A stretch of DNA of 64,000 bases from Otis tarda (Eukaryota; Chordata; Aves; Otidiformes; Otididae), in NCBI GenBank assembly GCA_026413225.1, contig CM048552.1:49491001-49555000 (forward strand), given 5' to 3'. Shown one piece after another: positions 1-12,400 of this stretch. The position numbers were made by a program, and so were the translations under genes. The stretch's first letter is position 1, and each line of letters opens with the position of its first letter. A model generated the notes under the pieces. The model was not told the DNA's origin. It searched no databases and saw nothing but the letters and a program-made list of their open reading frames with translations.

Positions 1-2930
1 GAATGTCCCAGGAGCACAAAGGGCAGATGCTATGATTTATTAACAAAGTATTGAATGTCTGCAAGTAGACCTTGTTTGAAGATGCATCAGTCAAGAATTT
101 TTGTGGGTAAAATTCAAATATACCTCTTAAGGTTAAAGCTCAGTGCCTGCCATTAGCCAGACAGGCTATGTGTTAGATACATGCTGACATCAAATTGTTC
201 AGACAAATTCATTTTTTTAATTCACCATATTGAAAGACACATGTAAGTACAAATAAAATAATGCTCCAGAATTTAAAAAATAATAATATAATTTTGGCAG
301 AGGAGAGAAGGAGTAGGTGAGATAGCATTTGATGACAGAAGTATTACCCAGATCTACAGTTAAGCTGCATAACTAATTCAACTCCACACTAGATATGTTT
401 TTCTGAAAATCTACTGCATGTTTTCTGTGACTAACATGTTACATATCATTATTTTAATGTTAATTGCAGTGGAAACTAGATAGAGAAGCTCAGAGTGCCT
501 ATTGTGCAAGTGAAAATTGTTTGCTCTATTCAAAATCAGTAGTGCTTGATGTGGTAAAGGCTAAATACCACGAAGAACAGTGAATGGCTCTCAGTCTTTA
601 GTGCTGATAAACAAGTTTATTGTTTCTACTATCTATTTTTAGAATTAAAGCTCATCCATTCCTGTTAAACCCAGATATACGTCAATCGGTTGCTATATGT
701 AAAGGAAGAAACTGTGTCAGTTAGACCCACACGAGAAAAAGACCAAAGAATATTTAATCAATTTGGCCCTGAAAATAAGTTGTTCATTGGACAGGAAAAT
801 CATTGAGCAAGTGTAAGCAGCGTATCTGAGTATTGTTCATTATTTTTCCTCTGAGACAAAGACAAAGAAGATATTTTGAAATTATTCAATACACTGGAGG
901 TTTATTTGGGATTGCTGAAAGCAAAGTGCTAAGTGCATGCTAGAGAGACAGGCCTCCTTTCATCTAGGTACAGACGCGACCTGGAGAGCAGCACTTCATG
1001 CTTGCTGTCAGTGGTATAAGGACAATAAACCAGATCTGCAAGCAGGCTGAAATGAAAAAGCCGCAGCTTTTAGTTTGCCACAACCCAAGTCTGAAGACCC
1101 AAATGTAACACAGCACCCGCAGCAAATAATAGTGATGGTCAGACATCTGTGCCTTTCTGAAGGAAAAACATTACTGTATTGCTTAAGAACTAAGCAAGAA
1201 AAAAAATATATTTTTATGATCTTGCTCTGTCAGTTCTAGTCCAGTTACAAAATCGAGTGGGCACTAAATTTGTACAGCCCTGCAAGTAACTCTGAAAAGA
1301 CACAAGGCGCATTTGAGAGGTATAAAGCTGAATGAATTCACCACTTGAGATCAGGATTGCTGTTTAGCAAAACCATTCATTTTTAATCAACCCTTGAATA
1401 CATATATATACACCGGTGTCCCTGCTCCAGCTTCCCCATTTCTTGAAGGAGTGTTGGAGCCTTTCTCTCTCCCTTGCCCCTTAGCTCCTTATTTCTGCTC
1501 TAGAGTACACAGGTGAATACACATACACACTCCTTTTCCAAATACTATTCAATAAATTTTATTTATTTCTAATTACCCTAATAGTCTACTAAATACCCTT
1601 TTTCCCCCTCAAAAGGTCATATATTTTTTTTCTGTGTGACACTATAATCAGCACTGTCACATGATCAAAGTCTTTTGTCCACGGCCCATCGTTTCTGGGT
1701 ATGCTGATTTGGGTACTGGTTTGTCATCCAGGTTTGCATTTCTTTGTACACGTGGGCTGCCATGTGACTTGGTGATCATCCCCACTTTGAATTTCTGTCC
1801 TCTCTTAATGTGAAAGGCAGAGAAGGCAAATCATACTCAGAGCCAAAACGAAGGCTGCAACTTACAGCAGCTGCACACAATAAAGACCCTAATAGCAAAT
1901 AGAAATCACAGAAATAACCATCATCTCATCATCGCTACAGTACAACAATAGGGAGCGGTTTGGTTTGGGATACATTAAGAGAATGTGAACAACACTGTTA
2001 CAGCAGTGTGATACACACGGTTCCTACCTCAGTTATGTTAAGATACTGTCATGCTTGTGAAGCCCGTATGAGCTGTTAGCTAATCTTCTCAGTGCCAAGG
2101 AAGAACGAACTGATCTCCAGAGGTATTTGCCAGGGTTATCCTCCCCACAAAAATATGTTAGAGAAGGCAGGTTATTTTTTAGTTTATGCACCACGCACTA
2201 CAAATCTGAAGACAAAACCAAGCAGCCTAACTAGGGCCAGAACACAATACCAGGGATTTCAGGGAATTTGAAACTTGAAGTACTAAAACCCCAGGAAATT
2301 CTGGGAAAGTACCCTTTCAGTTTTTAGATGTGGGGATTTCACAGCAGTAGCAAGAAATTGCCAGTCCCGTCATTTGTGTGCACAGTTCCCTCTGAGCTAG
2401 GATGGGGCTTTTTGACTGAGCTTGCATCCATCGGTTTCAGATTAAGACTGGGAGATTTTCCTGAATTACCACCAGTATGCTCTATGTATTCACAGGTGAC
2501 TCCCATAAAGTCACTGCTTACTTTTGAATTACATACTGTATTCAAGACTGTAATCAGAGCCTCATACTCCTGCCATTCTTGTCTTACAGGTCATTAGGAA
2601 GGTCTTTCACTCGCCCCCATATGCTGGCTCCTATGTTAGGAGTCTTATGTTTCCTTACCACTTACATACTTCATTTCAAGTTCTACAAGGACCCTTTAAT
2701 ACACAGTTTGTATTCCATAACGTTACAGGACATTTCTTTTTAACTTCTATTTTCCAGCTGGAGAGCATTTTCAATAGGATTGTTTGTAATTTTCTTTTCA
2801 GCTTACGCGTATCAAGACATCATGACACATCTGCACTTCATACTTTCTCAGTAAGTGTTTTAATGGAAATAAACATTATATCCTACAAGTGAAAGTACCT
2901 AGGGAAATGAGTCAACAAAGGATAGCTGGA
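1..2930. other. Gene-free AT-rich DNA, left flank
   Basis: No recognisable gene, RNA or transposon is visible in this stretch. Base composition is AT-rich with scattered short A and T runs. The only open frames are short. The 89-codon plus-strand frame at 2328-2597 is overlapped by an antisense frame of nearly the same size and has no recognisable domain, so I treat both as chance. Diverged old repeats could be present but cannot be recognised by eye. Confidence 0.6.
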
Positions 2931-2939
2931 TGAAATACT

Positions 2940-3600
2940 TCTCAGGAGGGAATTCTACCTGCAGCTTGCCCTCTCTCTTAACAGCCTCTGGGCACCTACC
3001 CTCAAAGAGACCCCTAGGTTTAGTCTCTGTAATGCCTCAGCTTTAACCCTAGGGCTGGACTGGGCTTTACCAAAGGACCTCCAGCTCTGGCCCAGGTGAA
3101 CAACTTGTCAGTGGAAAACTCTTTTCATTGCCCAAACCTTCCCTTTTCAGCTCTTTTACAACCCCACCACAATCAAACCCCTTGTCTTTGCATCTCTGCT
3201 AACCCTAACTGTAAACCTGTCCCAAAGAGTGATCAGACTTCTCAGGGGAGAATACATTTGGTTGCTCAAGCCTTGTCTTGGCAGCACCTTTGCAGTACTT
3301 CTTAACTGGGTTCATAGGCTTTGTCACTCTCCTAACCTTAAAAATGGCCAGAGCTTTAAATCCAGACAACCCTTGCTCTGGCGAAAATGAAAAATTCTTA
3401 GAGGAGATTAATTTCTGCTGCCCAAACCTTCTGTGGGCAGCCCCTTAGCAGCCCCTCTCACACCGGATCCCTAGGGTCTATCTGCCTCCTAACCATCATA
3501 CCCCAATCCTAAACCTAGATGTTTGCTAAGCCTTAGCCAAGACCTCAAGCCACAAAAACACATGAATTAGTTTGGCAGCCTAATTGCTATTGTACTTCTG
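2940..3600 (-). repeat. Left half of a degenerate tandem array, reverse orientation
   Basis: A diverged tandem repeat whose landmark, on this strand, is a TTGCCCAAACCTTCCCTTTTCAG-like block followed by an A/C-rich and a CCTAACC-containing segment. The landmark recurs near 2966 (TTGCCCTCTCTC), 3128 (TTGCCCAAACCTTCCC), 3262 (TTGCTCAAGCCTTGTC), 3418 (CTGCCCAAACCTTCTG) and, partially, about 3556-3580 (TTTGGCAGCC). Spacings are about 162, 134, 156 and 138 bp. Reverse-complemented, these blocks match the landmark of the array to the right, so the same family sits here in the opposite direction. Open frames here, such as 3096-3305, are products of the repeat and not genes. The family is not one I recognise. 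Confidence 0.75.
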
Positions 3601-3659
3601 CGGCAGATCTAGATATTTTCTCTCTTCTAACATCAGTTTCAACTATAACCACAACCCAG

Positions 3660-4520
3660 GCAAGGGCTAAGCTGCAAGTTCTGCCCTGAGATGGTCTTCA
3701 CCTGGACTATCCTTGGAGTTTGTTTTCTAATACATGGGACATACCTCTGGTAGGCTTGAAGTCAGGACAAAGATAAAGCCCAGGGCTTCAGTTGTGTTGG
3801 TATTGCAGAGAGGCTACCAGGGAAAGGCTTGGGCAACAAAAATAAGTCTCTTCTGAGGAATCTTCTGTCTGAGATGCCACCTGGAGTCTGAAACTAATGC
3901 TCAGCCCATGCCCAAGGTTAGGGTAAGAAGAGATCTCGAGCCTAGAGGTCCAACTGGAGTGCGACTGCAAAGGGGCTACCTAGGGGAAGTTTGGGCAACA
4001 AAAAAATTCTCTCATGATTGACTGTTTGTTTGTTTGTTTGTTTTGGCCACAACTGCATTTGTCTGGGGTTAGGTCTGTGGCTACCTCTAGGGAAGAGAGT
4101 TAGGAAAGAGACAAAACCTTGTGATACAATTGCAAAGAGGTGCCAAGGGAAAGTTTGGGCAACTAAAAGAATTTCGCCCTTTTCATTTTGTCAGTGGGAA
4201 GGGTGGTCTGGAGTAAAGGCCTCAGCCACGTTTAAGGTTGCAGCTAATGCAAGATGTGAGACAAAGCCTAAAGGTCCAGCTGGAGCGGAGGGCTGCAGAG
4301 GGGCTGCCTATGGAAAGTTTGGGCAAAGAAGGGGCCGAGGCTGGAGGTCCTTATGTAAAGCTCAGCCGTTGGCTACAGTTAGGCTTATGGCTAGGAGAAA
4401 GACAAAGACTCAGGTCTAGTTGTGGTGGGATCACAAAGAGGCTGCCAAAGGGAGAGATGAGCAACAGAAAGACATCTCCCCTGAGAGCTTTTCCAGCTGG
4501 GCCATTGCTCAGGGTCTTGC
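3660..4520 (+). repeat. Right half of the same tandem array, forward orientation
   Basis: Tandem units of about 140-165 bp. The landmark 'GGCTGCCAAGGGAAAGTTTGGGCAACAAAA'-like block is found near 3811 (GAGGCTACCAGGGAAAGG), 3972 (GGGGCTACCTAGGGGAAG), 4137 (GAGGTGCCAAGGGAAAG), 4299 (GGGGCTGCCTATGGAAAG) and 4438 (GAGGCTGCCAAAGGGAG), giving spacings of 161, 165, 162 and 139 bp. Between landmarks the units share a TCCCCTGAG-like segment, an AAGGTTAGGGT-like segment, and a GACAAAGCCTAnAGGTCCA segment. A further partial unit occupies about 3660-3810. The 133-codon frame at 4018-4419 lies wholly inside the units and shifts with them, so it is not taken as a gene. Divergence between copies indicates an old array. 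Confidence 0.8.
4023..4044 (+). repeat. (TTTG)n microsatellite inside a repeat unit
   Basis: Five consecutive TTTG units ending in TTTT are inserted in one forward unit of the array, so they arose after the array formed or within that unit only. The neighbouring units lack them. Confidence 0.9.
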
Positions 4521-4550
4521 GCTAAATCTCAGCCAACAGTGAGATTTAGC
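4521..4550. repeat. Perfect 11-bp inverted repeat, 8-nt loop
   Basis: GCTAAATCTCA at 4521-4531 is followed by an 8-base loop and its exact reverse complement TGAGATTTAGC at 4540-4550, then TTTTCT. It lies immediately at the right edge of the tandem array. A stem this perfect can form a hairpin in DNA or RNA. There is no evidence that it is transcribed. Confidence 0.85.
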
Positions 4551-6120
4551 TTTTCTATTATATGTTTAAAAGTGTGAAAATTAAAAAGAAATATTAAAAA
4601 GTGACATAAAGACTCAGTAGATTGTAACACAAATACATCAAATTATCTATCCATCTTCAAGAGAAGTATAAACCTTGCAGTAACTTTCCTGTGGTGTAAA
4701 ACAAAAGCTACTTCTAAGACATCCATCTAGAGCTGGTAGTGCATTTCAGGGTAGTTTCACTGACTTAGGAAGGCTCTCTTTGAGGCCCTCTCTTATAGGC
4801 AGTTGGCACCGAGGAAACTAAATTAGGGAGAACTTCAGCCTCAAATAATTTTGCTCCGCAGAGGCTGAAAGACAGTATTTTTACACTCAGGATGCCACCA
4901 GATGACACAGACCTTGATGCTCAACAAAGCTTACTGTCCCTGAATGGAGATGACCCCGGTCCTTCACTCTCCACATCTTCTGGCAGCACCCACGTACGTA
5001 CCACTCTCCAGTACTTCTTCTGCTTCTTTTCCAGTCCTTCCCTGAGATGGATCAACTCCAGGAACCAGCAGAAATGCAGCACAGCAAAAAAAAAAAAAAA
5101 AAAAAAAAAGAGTAGAACTTTCTGCTGGATTAGTGGTTTGATCTGGCTTACATGAGGTGAAATAAGAGACAAAGCTGAGAAGCAGGAGGGAGATTTGGTG
5201 TCGTAGCCATGACAGCAGGGAGGAAACAGAGAGAAGCACTGAGAGGAGGGCAGCATGGAGGAGCGGAACTGTCACTTTAGGATGCAGCAAACAATTTCAG
5301 CCATCTTGTCCAACTGCACCTTAGGGATGACTTGTGCCAGCCCAAGAACAGTCCCACTCTCCTGCCAGCTCCAGATGCCCGTTTCCCATGCCTTTGCCAC
5401 TTCTGGGCCGTTGCAGCCTCCTGATCCAGAGAAAAAAGGAAGAGCTGCTTTCTACAGGTTACAGAGTGAGACAGCATAGTGCAAGACTTGAGTAAAAGTA
5501 GCGTGTCCCATGGAAGAGGGCAGTATGGCAAGGCCTAGGATACAGGACGATGGCTGTTTTGGGTCAGCTCAGCAAAGGTTGCTGTGGGATGTCAGGCGAG
5601 AGATCCTGACACAGGGACTGCCACAGTAGTCTGCCTGCTACCCACGTCGTTTCTCACTTTCCAATCCATCAGCTGGAGAGACGGCTAATTGCTGGGTCAT
5701 TTTGCAGTCCTTTAGCAGAGCTGACCTCTTCTTGAGCTGCACGGCTACTTTGTAAGCCTCTACGTGATAAAAGACCCTCAGCCAGAAGCAGTTATAGCTA
5801 GGGCTGGAAAGAAGATGACTGGAAAATGTGATTTCAATCTCCTGAAAATGTCATGTTTCAGGAAAAAGGATCAGCTGAGCAAGGCATACAAGGCCAAAAA
5901 AAAACATGTCATGGGGAAAAAATTCTGGAAAAAAAAATCTATTTGGGAATTTGAGCCCTTCACCTTGCTGAGAGGGGTATTTGCATGTTCACTTTCCCCA
6001 TATTGACAAAGCCTTTTTAGACCAGTGACAGGGATCTACCTGTCTGTCACCTCCATTTTTCTGGTACAAAATAGGCTTTGCTTTTTCCCTTGGGAAAACT
6101 CCCACTTTCACCTTTGTGCA
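4551..6120. other. Gene-free DNA with a long A tract
   Basis: No identifiable gene. The stretch contains an A24 tract at 5086-5109. Several short frames on both strands (4892-5155, 5255-5479 and their antisense partners) overlap one another, and none has a recognisable domain. There is no AATAAA just before the A tract, so it does not look like the tail of a processed pseudogene. Confidence 0.55.
5086..5109 (+). repeat. A24 homopolymer
   Basis: Twenty-four consecutive A, the longest homopolymer in the window. Upstream sequence shows neither a polyadenylation signal nor a recognisable retroposed gene, so it is called simple sequence. Confidence 0.95.
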
Positions 6121-6141
6121 GAGGACAGTTTCTGCTGAAGG

Positions 6142-6435
6142 ATGGCCGCCGCAGGGGGCCGGGTATCTCTCCCCTTAGAGGGAGCTGCCCTGGCACACAG
6201 CAACCCTGCGCTGTCTCTGGCCATGCTGCTGCTCTGCACCCCCAGCCTGGCCACAGGTTCCCTGCTGAGGGGTGTGGGTTACATAAGGGAGAAAGGGCAG
6301 AAGAGGAGGATGAGGAGAAGGAGGAACAAGAAAGCGAGCCTGCCTAAGTTTAACCTGGTACAGAGTTGCGTTGGGACCACAGGGCTAGAAACTGTTCTCA
6401 GATCCAGCAATAACGAACGAGGCAAAAAGCGTTAA
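6142..6435 (+). CDS. Uncertain small ORF, 97 codons, signal-peptide-like N-terminus
   Basis: This ORF starts at an ATG in a good context (AAGGATGG, purine at -3 and G at +4). Its first part is GC-richer than the surroundings and contains GCCGCCGC. The predicted peptide has a hydrophobic stretch at about residues 24-40 (LSLAMLLLCTPSLATG), resembling a signal peptide with a small-residue cleavage site, followed by a basic segment (KRRMRRRRNKK) at about residues 54-64. I do not recognise the family. It overlaps a second frame at 6078-6347, and no splice sites or poly(A) signal were established. It could be a small secreted-peptide exon or simply a GC-rich chance ORF; chance is the more likely explanation. 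Confidence 0.15.
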   Translation: MAAAGGRVSLPLEGAALAHSNPALSLAMLLLCTPSLATGSLLRGVGYIREKGQKRRMRRRRNKKASLPKFNLVQSCVGTTGLETVLRSSNNERGKKR

Positions 6436-9400
6436 CAACTTTGATGGTAAAGCTCCCATTTTAATAGACTGGCTACCTGTTCAACCACACTCTGCCTCTC
6501 TCCACAGCTCTCGCTACCTGATGACAACAGCCTTGACCCTTTTCATTGTAAGTTGTTTACAAAGAGCAATGGTATTCGGACAGTGTTTATATACCTCTTG
6601 TAGGGTATCTCTGCAGCTGGCAATAAGGGGCTACAACATGTGGCCAATGAACCCATACTAAAAAATCCCTTGGACTACTGTTAGAAAACCTTTGGTTTAT
6701 GACATTTTGGAAACAACCTTATTTAATATCAAAAACACTAAAGGTGACTTAAATAGCTCACAGTTTCACAGTTCTCTAGAACATCTGGGCTTGTAGTCAT
6801 TTATCACACAAACTATGAATAGGGTCAAATGAATTAAAAGTCCTTCTTTTTTCATTTTCCTTTATATATAGCTTTTTCCACTGGAAGAATACACTGCAGG
6901 CCCTTAATCACTTCTGCAATATCACAATGTCACCTTTATTTAGCAAAGCAATACATATTTCAGCAAGAAGGCTATGTGAAGACATTTACATTTTATTTTA
7001 CTGTTTAACTGGGTGCTTTTTTTAATCCCAAGGGTTTCTTGATGGATGAAGATTTTTTGTTTGGAGGCTAATACTGATTTTTTGGGTAGTGATCAGCTAG
7101 CTCTGCTGGAATGCATTTTTTAAACTTAACTCTATTTATGGAAGTTGTTTTTGTTTGTTAATAGCAGCTTATGCATTGTAGTGATTATCCTGTGCACTGA
7201 ATCCTGTGGACAAAGACCACACTGCTATGTAACTGAAAACTGTATCATAACATATACATGCAAGGAGTTGATTACAGTTTCAGGGGAAGCGATTGTTTTG
7301 ACATTTCCTAGCTTCTCACTTCCTCTGTTTGCAATCTTGACTAACATCTCTGTTAACAGAGGGTTTTTTAGTATAATTTCCTAAATTTGCCTTTTCTGTT
7401 CAACTGGAAGTTAGAACAAGTTGTACTGCATGCAGTGATCTTTTCTTCCCGATGTGTACTGCCATCAGAGATGCAACCCTGTTTTTCAGCCCTGCAAGCA
7501 GAGACCTCTACCACTTCATCTGTAGGACTACGTATGATGCTGGGTATCTTGGCCTCAGGGTGAACTGCGCCTTTCCCTTCCTTTTGTGCACACCCTTGAG
7601 AGATGACAGGCTGAGTTTCCTTTACATCTTTAACTGTGGCAACCAGCACCTTAGACTGGGTCCCTGGATGAATATACTATAGTCTCTCATTAAACCTTCC
7701 TTTTTTTTTCCAGCTGACTGATGTGGCAGGGCCAGCTGTGTTTGCCACACAGAAGAAATTTTGCTTTTGCCATCCCAGAGCAGCAGCAGCAGCCTAGCAG
7801 ATGGAGAAAATCTGGGACTTAGAGCCACTCCTCTGCTGCATCAAAACCTCCTCAGACTCTCAAGTGCTGTTCCCAGGTCTTCATATGCACCAGTGACCTG
7901 CAGGGACACAGTCCCCCATCCTGCTCACAAGCCAGCTGGGACTGCCCTAGTCTCTCCAGAAGTGACCTGAGATCCCACCAACCAACCAACCTCCCTCCTT
8001 CCACCAGTGACTTGGAAATCTATTTCACCTCCCCACACCACAGACCCCTTGGCCCTTTCAGAAAACCCTGGCTATAGATGTGACAGCAAGCTGCTGATTT
8101 AAACAACTCAACTTCTTACAGAGAACCTCGTTAGTAATTCTGCCACAGGCACATTGCAAGCAGGAACAAAAAAGCTGTGCAAGCTTGGTGCTCATATTCA
8201 GTTTACTACTCCTCGCACCCCTTGGGACAGCCTACCTGCTGACCCACTATGTAAGACCCATGTTTTGATCATCTATACTGTATGAAGCTGCTGTCTCCCA
8301 AGCCTTCCCTCTCCCTCACTTTTCTCCAAACTTCATAAAGTGAAAGATTTAACTGATAGATGTTTGGCTTTGATCCTTAACTTTAGCAAGTAGCCTATGC
8401 AACTCTACTTGGCACCTAGAATTAACATTTCCCCAGTTAATCACTTGGCCATTGTTTAACTTTTTGACGTTATACCCAAAGATGCCTTATCTCCTTGCCA
8501 TTGTTTCACTTCCTCCTTGACAGTACTTGCAGTTCCTTTTGATTCAAGTCCATCTTGGCAGGCAGAATTACATCCCAAAAGTGAAATGAGGCATGCAGTC
8601 GAACACACCTAACCAAACTCTTTGAGTTCCATATTCAGTAAGCAACGAGACCAAGATGTCTTTGGAGGCCTAATAAAGGATACTCAGTCCCTCTTATTTA
8701 GGTACATCTGCAGGGCAAGGTAGTTCACCAAATCATATATAAACTAGTCGGAAAGTGGCAAGCACCTCTGTCTAGCTGCCTAGTCCACTTCTGAAGCGGG
8801 GCAGTAACCAGTACAGAGAAGGAAGTGCCACTTACCCCTTACCAGATAGGGCAGTGTCAGGGCAGTCACTCAGGAAGCAGGAGGCTTCTGCTGTAGCTTC
8901 TGCTCTGCTTGCACATCATCTTCTGTGCCTGATGGCAGTGCTTTGGTGATAGGCTTTTACATGGACACGAGGTAAAAGCAATTTTTTTCAAATTCCGGTG
9001 TAAAGAGATTTTTCCTGTCTTCTTTACAAGCTGAGCCACCACGAAGCCAGACACGTAGGAGTCCTGCAGCCAGCTGGAAAACACACGTAGTGATCTTAGT
9101 TTTATGCTAGTAACAGGGATACTCTTTGGGCTGATATGGATAACATTCCACCTGGACAGAAAAGCAGCTAAATCCTTTAGCCTTGGATTTCCTTTCTAAA
9201 TGTTCAGACAGTAAGGCAGGCCATTATACAAAATAATAGGTTGCCACCACCTCCTAAGGTATGATTTCTTATACTGCTGACCACATCTCATGTCCTTCAG
9301 GCTTCCTCTGGGATCTTAGGAAGACTTTGTGTGCCCATTGATGCTTACACTTGGATTACAGCAGGGCACACGCAGGGAGCCTGACTTCCATTTTTGCAGC

Positions 9401-12400
9401 TTGCAATTTACAGCGCATAGGGACAGGCACAATGAAGTGCCAAGGGAAAGAGGCAGGGGCCTGATGAATTTAGGTGCCTACGTGGTAAGCAGTCCATCGA
9501 AGCCAGCAGGCTGGATTACTGTCTAGACCTCAGCTGGGCTGCAGGTCACCATGAATACAAGATTCAGGCAGACAGGATCACATCTGTATAATCCATAAAA
9601 TATTGCACATACCTGCTTTGTCCTATATGTTTGGCAACAAAAGAAAGTTATTGTGTCAAAGTATGGGAATGGACTGCTATAACCAATGCTGAATCTTTTC
9701 AGTTGAGTTTCTGAGGGACAGAAAAATTATTTTCGTAAGTTAGTCTGTTTCTACTTATCTTCCTGAGGCTGTCAGCCTGTGGTTTCCAGGTGGCTGCTGC
9801 TGCTGCTCTTCCTTTGGTGCTATTTTTTAACCCAGCTATTTAAAATGTTTATGTGCACTTATTTTGTGCATGGTCTTAACATTTCTCTGAAGAATATGAG
9901 GCAAGAAAAGGTGATATCTAGTGGCTTGCATCTCTGCTAAACTTCTCTGGAATTGCATGGGAGCAAGAAAAGACACATCTCTAGCCCAAGGCTCTCTCCC
10001 TTCTGAACTTCAAAGCCTGTAATAAACAATAAAAGCATTAAGCCTTTTTTTTTAATGAAAAGGTGAGTGAATGCTTTATAATTGAGAGTATAAGGCAATA
10101 TGTATGTATATATTACCACATACACACACAGGTTATCAGTATCCCCTGTAAAGCTTTAGGTTTCTAAACTTTATCGAATAAGTGAATTCGACAAAAGTTT
10201 AGCAGGAAAGCACTGAGTTATTAGTTGGTCAGTTACCTTTTAAGAGGTAAATAGATTCCAAGAAAAGTCAGAGATCACTATAATAGTGCAAGCAGAACTA
10301 AAAACAAACCATTAGCTCACAAACAGAAAAATGCTTAGAGTCAGTAGCTTGAGGGAGTCGGTGGGATGCAGAACACCAAGCACTGTACATGGAACACACT
10401 CGTAGCTGCAGAGAAGCTGTCCAATAAAATAGACCAGCGGCTCGAGGTTCAGGAGATTCAATCTGACACCATTCCAGGGATATCAGCATATGACTTCAAA
10501 CACTGCATTCTAAGAGATAGAAAGCTTAATAGCTGCTTTCTGGTTTAGTACGATGCCTTGTGATAATATTCCTGAATTTAGAACTCATAAAATATCTGTC
10601 GCCTCCAGCAGCAATATCTCAGTACTTTACTGAGATCAAATCCTTTAGTGAAGTGTGTCAAATAGGTCAGAAGCAGATGACAGTACATGAGAGGGGGCAT
10701 TGCCTCCGTAAAAGCGTTTATAAGAAAAAGAATATATAAGGCCAGAAGAGATATATGGGAACATAGACATTTGTGAGTTTCAAAGACATTTTCAAGCCTT
10801 CTAATTCTCCAGTCATATATTCTATCCAATACTTTCAGAAATTAGAGTGAAAAATTAGACTGGCAAAGATGAGGAAAGCTCAATAAACCTGAGAAGGATA
10901 TAGAAAAAAAAGGTTGACACTGGTTTGGATTCGCTACCTTGGCTTGGTGAAATGGCCAGACAGGAAGGAGGGGCTCACTTGGCTAGCTGCTCGAGACCGG
11001 CTCTTTTGACCAGGGCGATTTCCCAGTAAAGCAAGTGAGCTCATTTCCCTTCCAGATCTATTTTTTTTCCTTCAGGTGATGATCCTATGCAGTAGCAAAC
11101 AAGCAATTCAAGTAACAATACTCCTTTATCTTGGACACTAAACCTAAAAAAAAGTTGAGACTATTAACCTTTGGAACATGAGCACCAGCTAGAAAGTATT
11201 TTTCTAATTCATTTTGCTTCACTGCCTATATTTATATGAAAATTACTTAGGAGTTGAATATTTACAGCAGTAATGGCCTTTGAAGTTCAGTCCTTAAAGG
11301 CATTAAAGTTATGAAAAATTGTTACCCTGAAAAAAAGAGAACAATGGACCTTACTTATTCATTCTGTATGTTCTGTCTAATAACTCAGGGCTAAACCTCA
11401 CCCAGCTGTGTTTGACTGAGGTCAAATGCAATAAAAGACTGATAATAAATACTGAATTGCTATAGGAGGATCCTAACCGATGGCCTTCTCACATGAATAA
11501 GCTGAAATCAAGACTACATTCTGCACTAAGCTTGTAGAATTTGGAAGTAGAAGGTTAAGAGATCTGTGGAGATTAATCAGTTATAATTCAACAATCTTCT
11601 ACATTTTTAAACAAGACTCTACAAAACAAGGTCACAAAGGACATTCCTCATTGTTCATTAAGCTACTATTTCCTTGTATATGGTACTGGCAGGGTGGAGC
11701 ACAATTATTTTCTGCAAATCAACTGAGAAAGTTATTAGAATACAATAAAAATCAAATGTGTATTCTTATCAGATCCTTCCCTAAGAGCTAAATATTTGCG
11801 TTATAACTGCATTATGTCAGATATTTTAATTCTAAGGAAAAATTCTACTCCTCAGTATTCACTATGTATCTTGACTTCAAATAGTATGTCCTTCTGCCAT
11901 GCTGATATTGTACTCAATATTGAAACTCTAGGATATGCTACCAGTTTTTTGTTACTCCATAAACTACACATGAAGTGATGTTCACTCACCACTAGGTTAG
12001 CTGCCTAGGCTAGGTTTAGGGCTATGCTAGGTTTGTAGTTTTGTTTTGCCAGAATAAACCATAGTGGCAAAAGGTGGGACTAGTTTTAGGCCAAAGCAAA
12101 ACAGGAGGTTGCTTAGGGTAGCCTTCCTAGTAGGAAGAATCTTCCTACTTTTGCTTCTCCAGCCAGGAGAGTGACTGCTCTGGAAACACAAGCTGGAACA
12201 GCCAGTTTTTCACTCCCACCTGCATCCTCCAACCTGCTGCTCCTGAGGTACAGGCAGAAGCCGTAACCACTTACACTAGACTGCTAGTTTCCTTTTCCTC
12301 CCTGCACACGTGCCAAACCAAGGTTCCTGGAAAACTCATAGACCCTTTCTAGCCATTTTCACATGTGCTACTTTCCTGTAACTTCCCTGTCTCCCCACTT

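Noticed and set aside
4018-4419. 133-codon plus-strand open frame
   Set aside because: It lies entirely within the tandem repeat units and a (TTTG)n insertion, and its frame relation to the unit changes from copy to copy.
5086-5109. A24 as the tail of a processed pseudogene
   Set aside because: No AATAAA upstream, no recognisable gene body and no visible target-site duplication.
4892-5155. Protein-like start (MPPDDTDLDAQQSLLSLNG) with a donor-like CACGTACGT downstream, read as an exon
   Set aside because: Only about 35 codons look coding before the frame runs into poly(A)-encoded lysines, and antisense frames are equally long; no family recognised.
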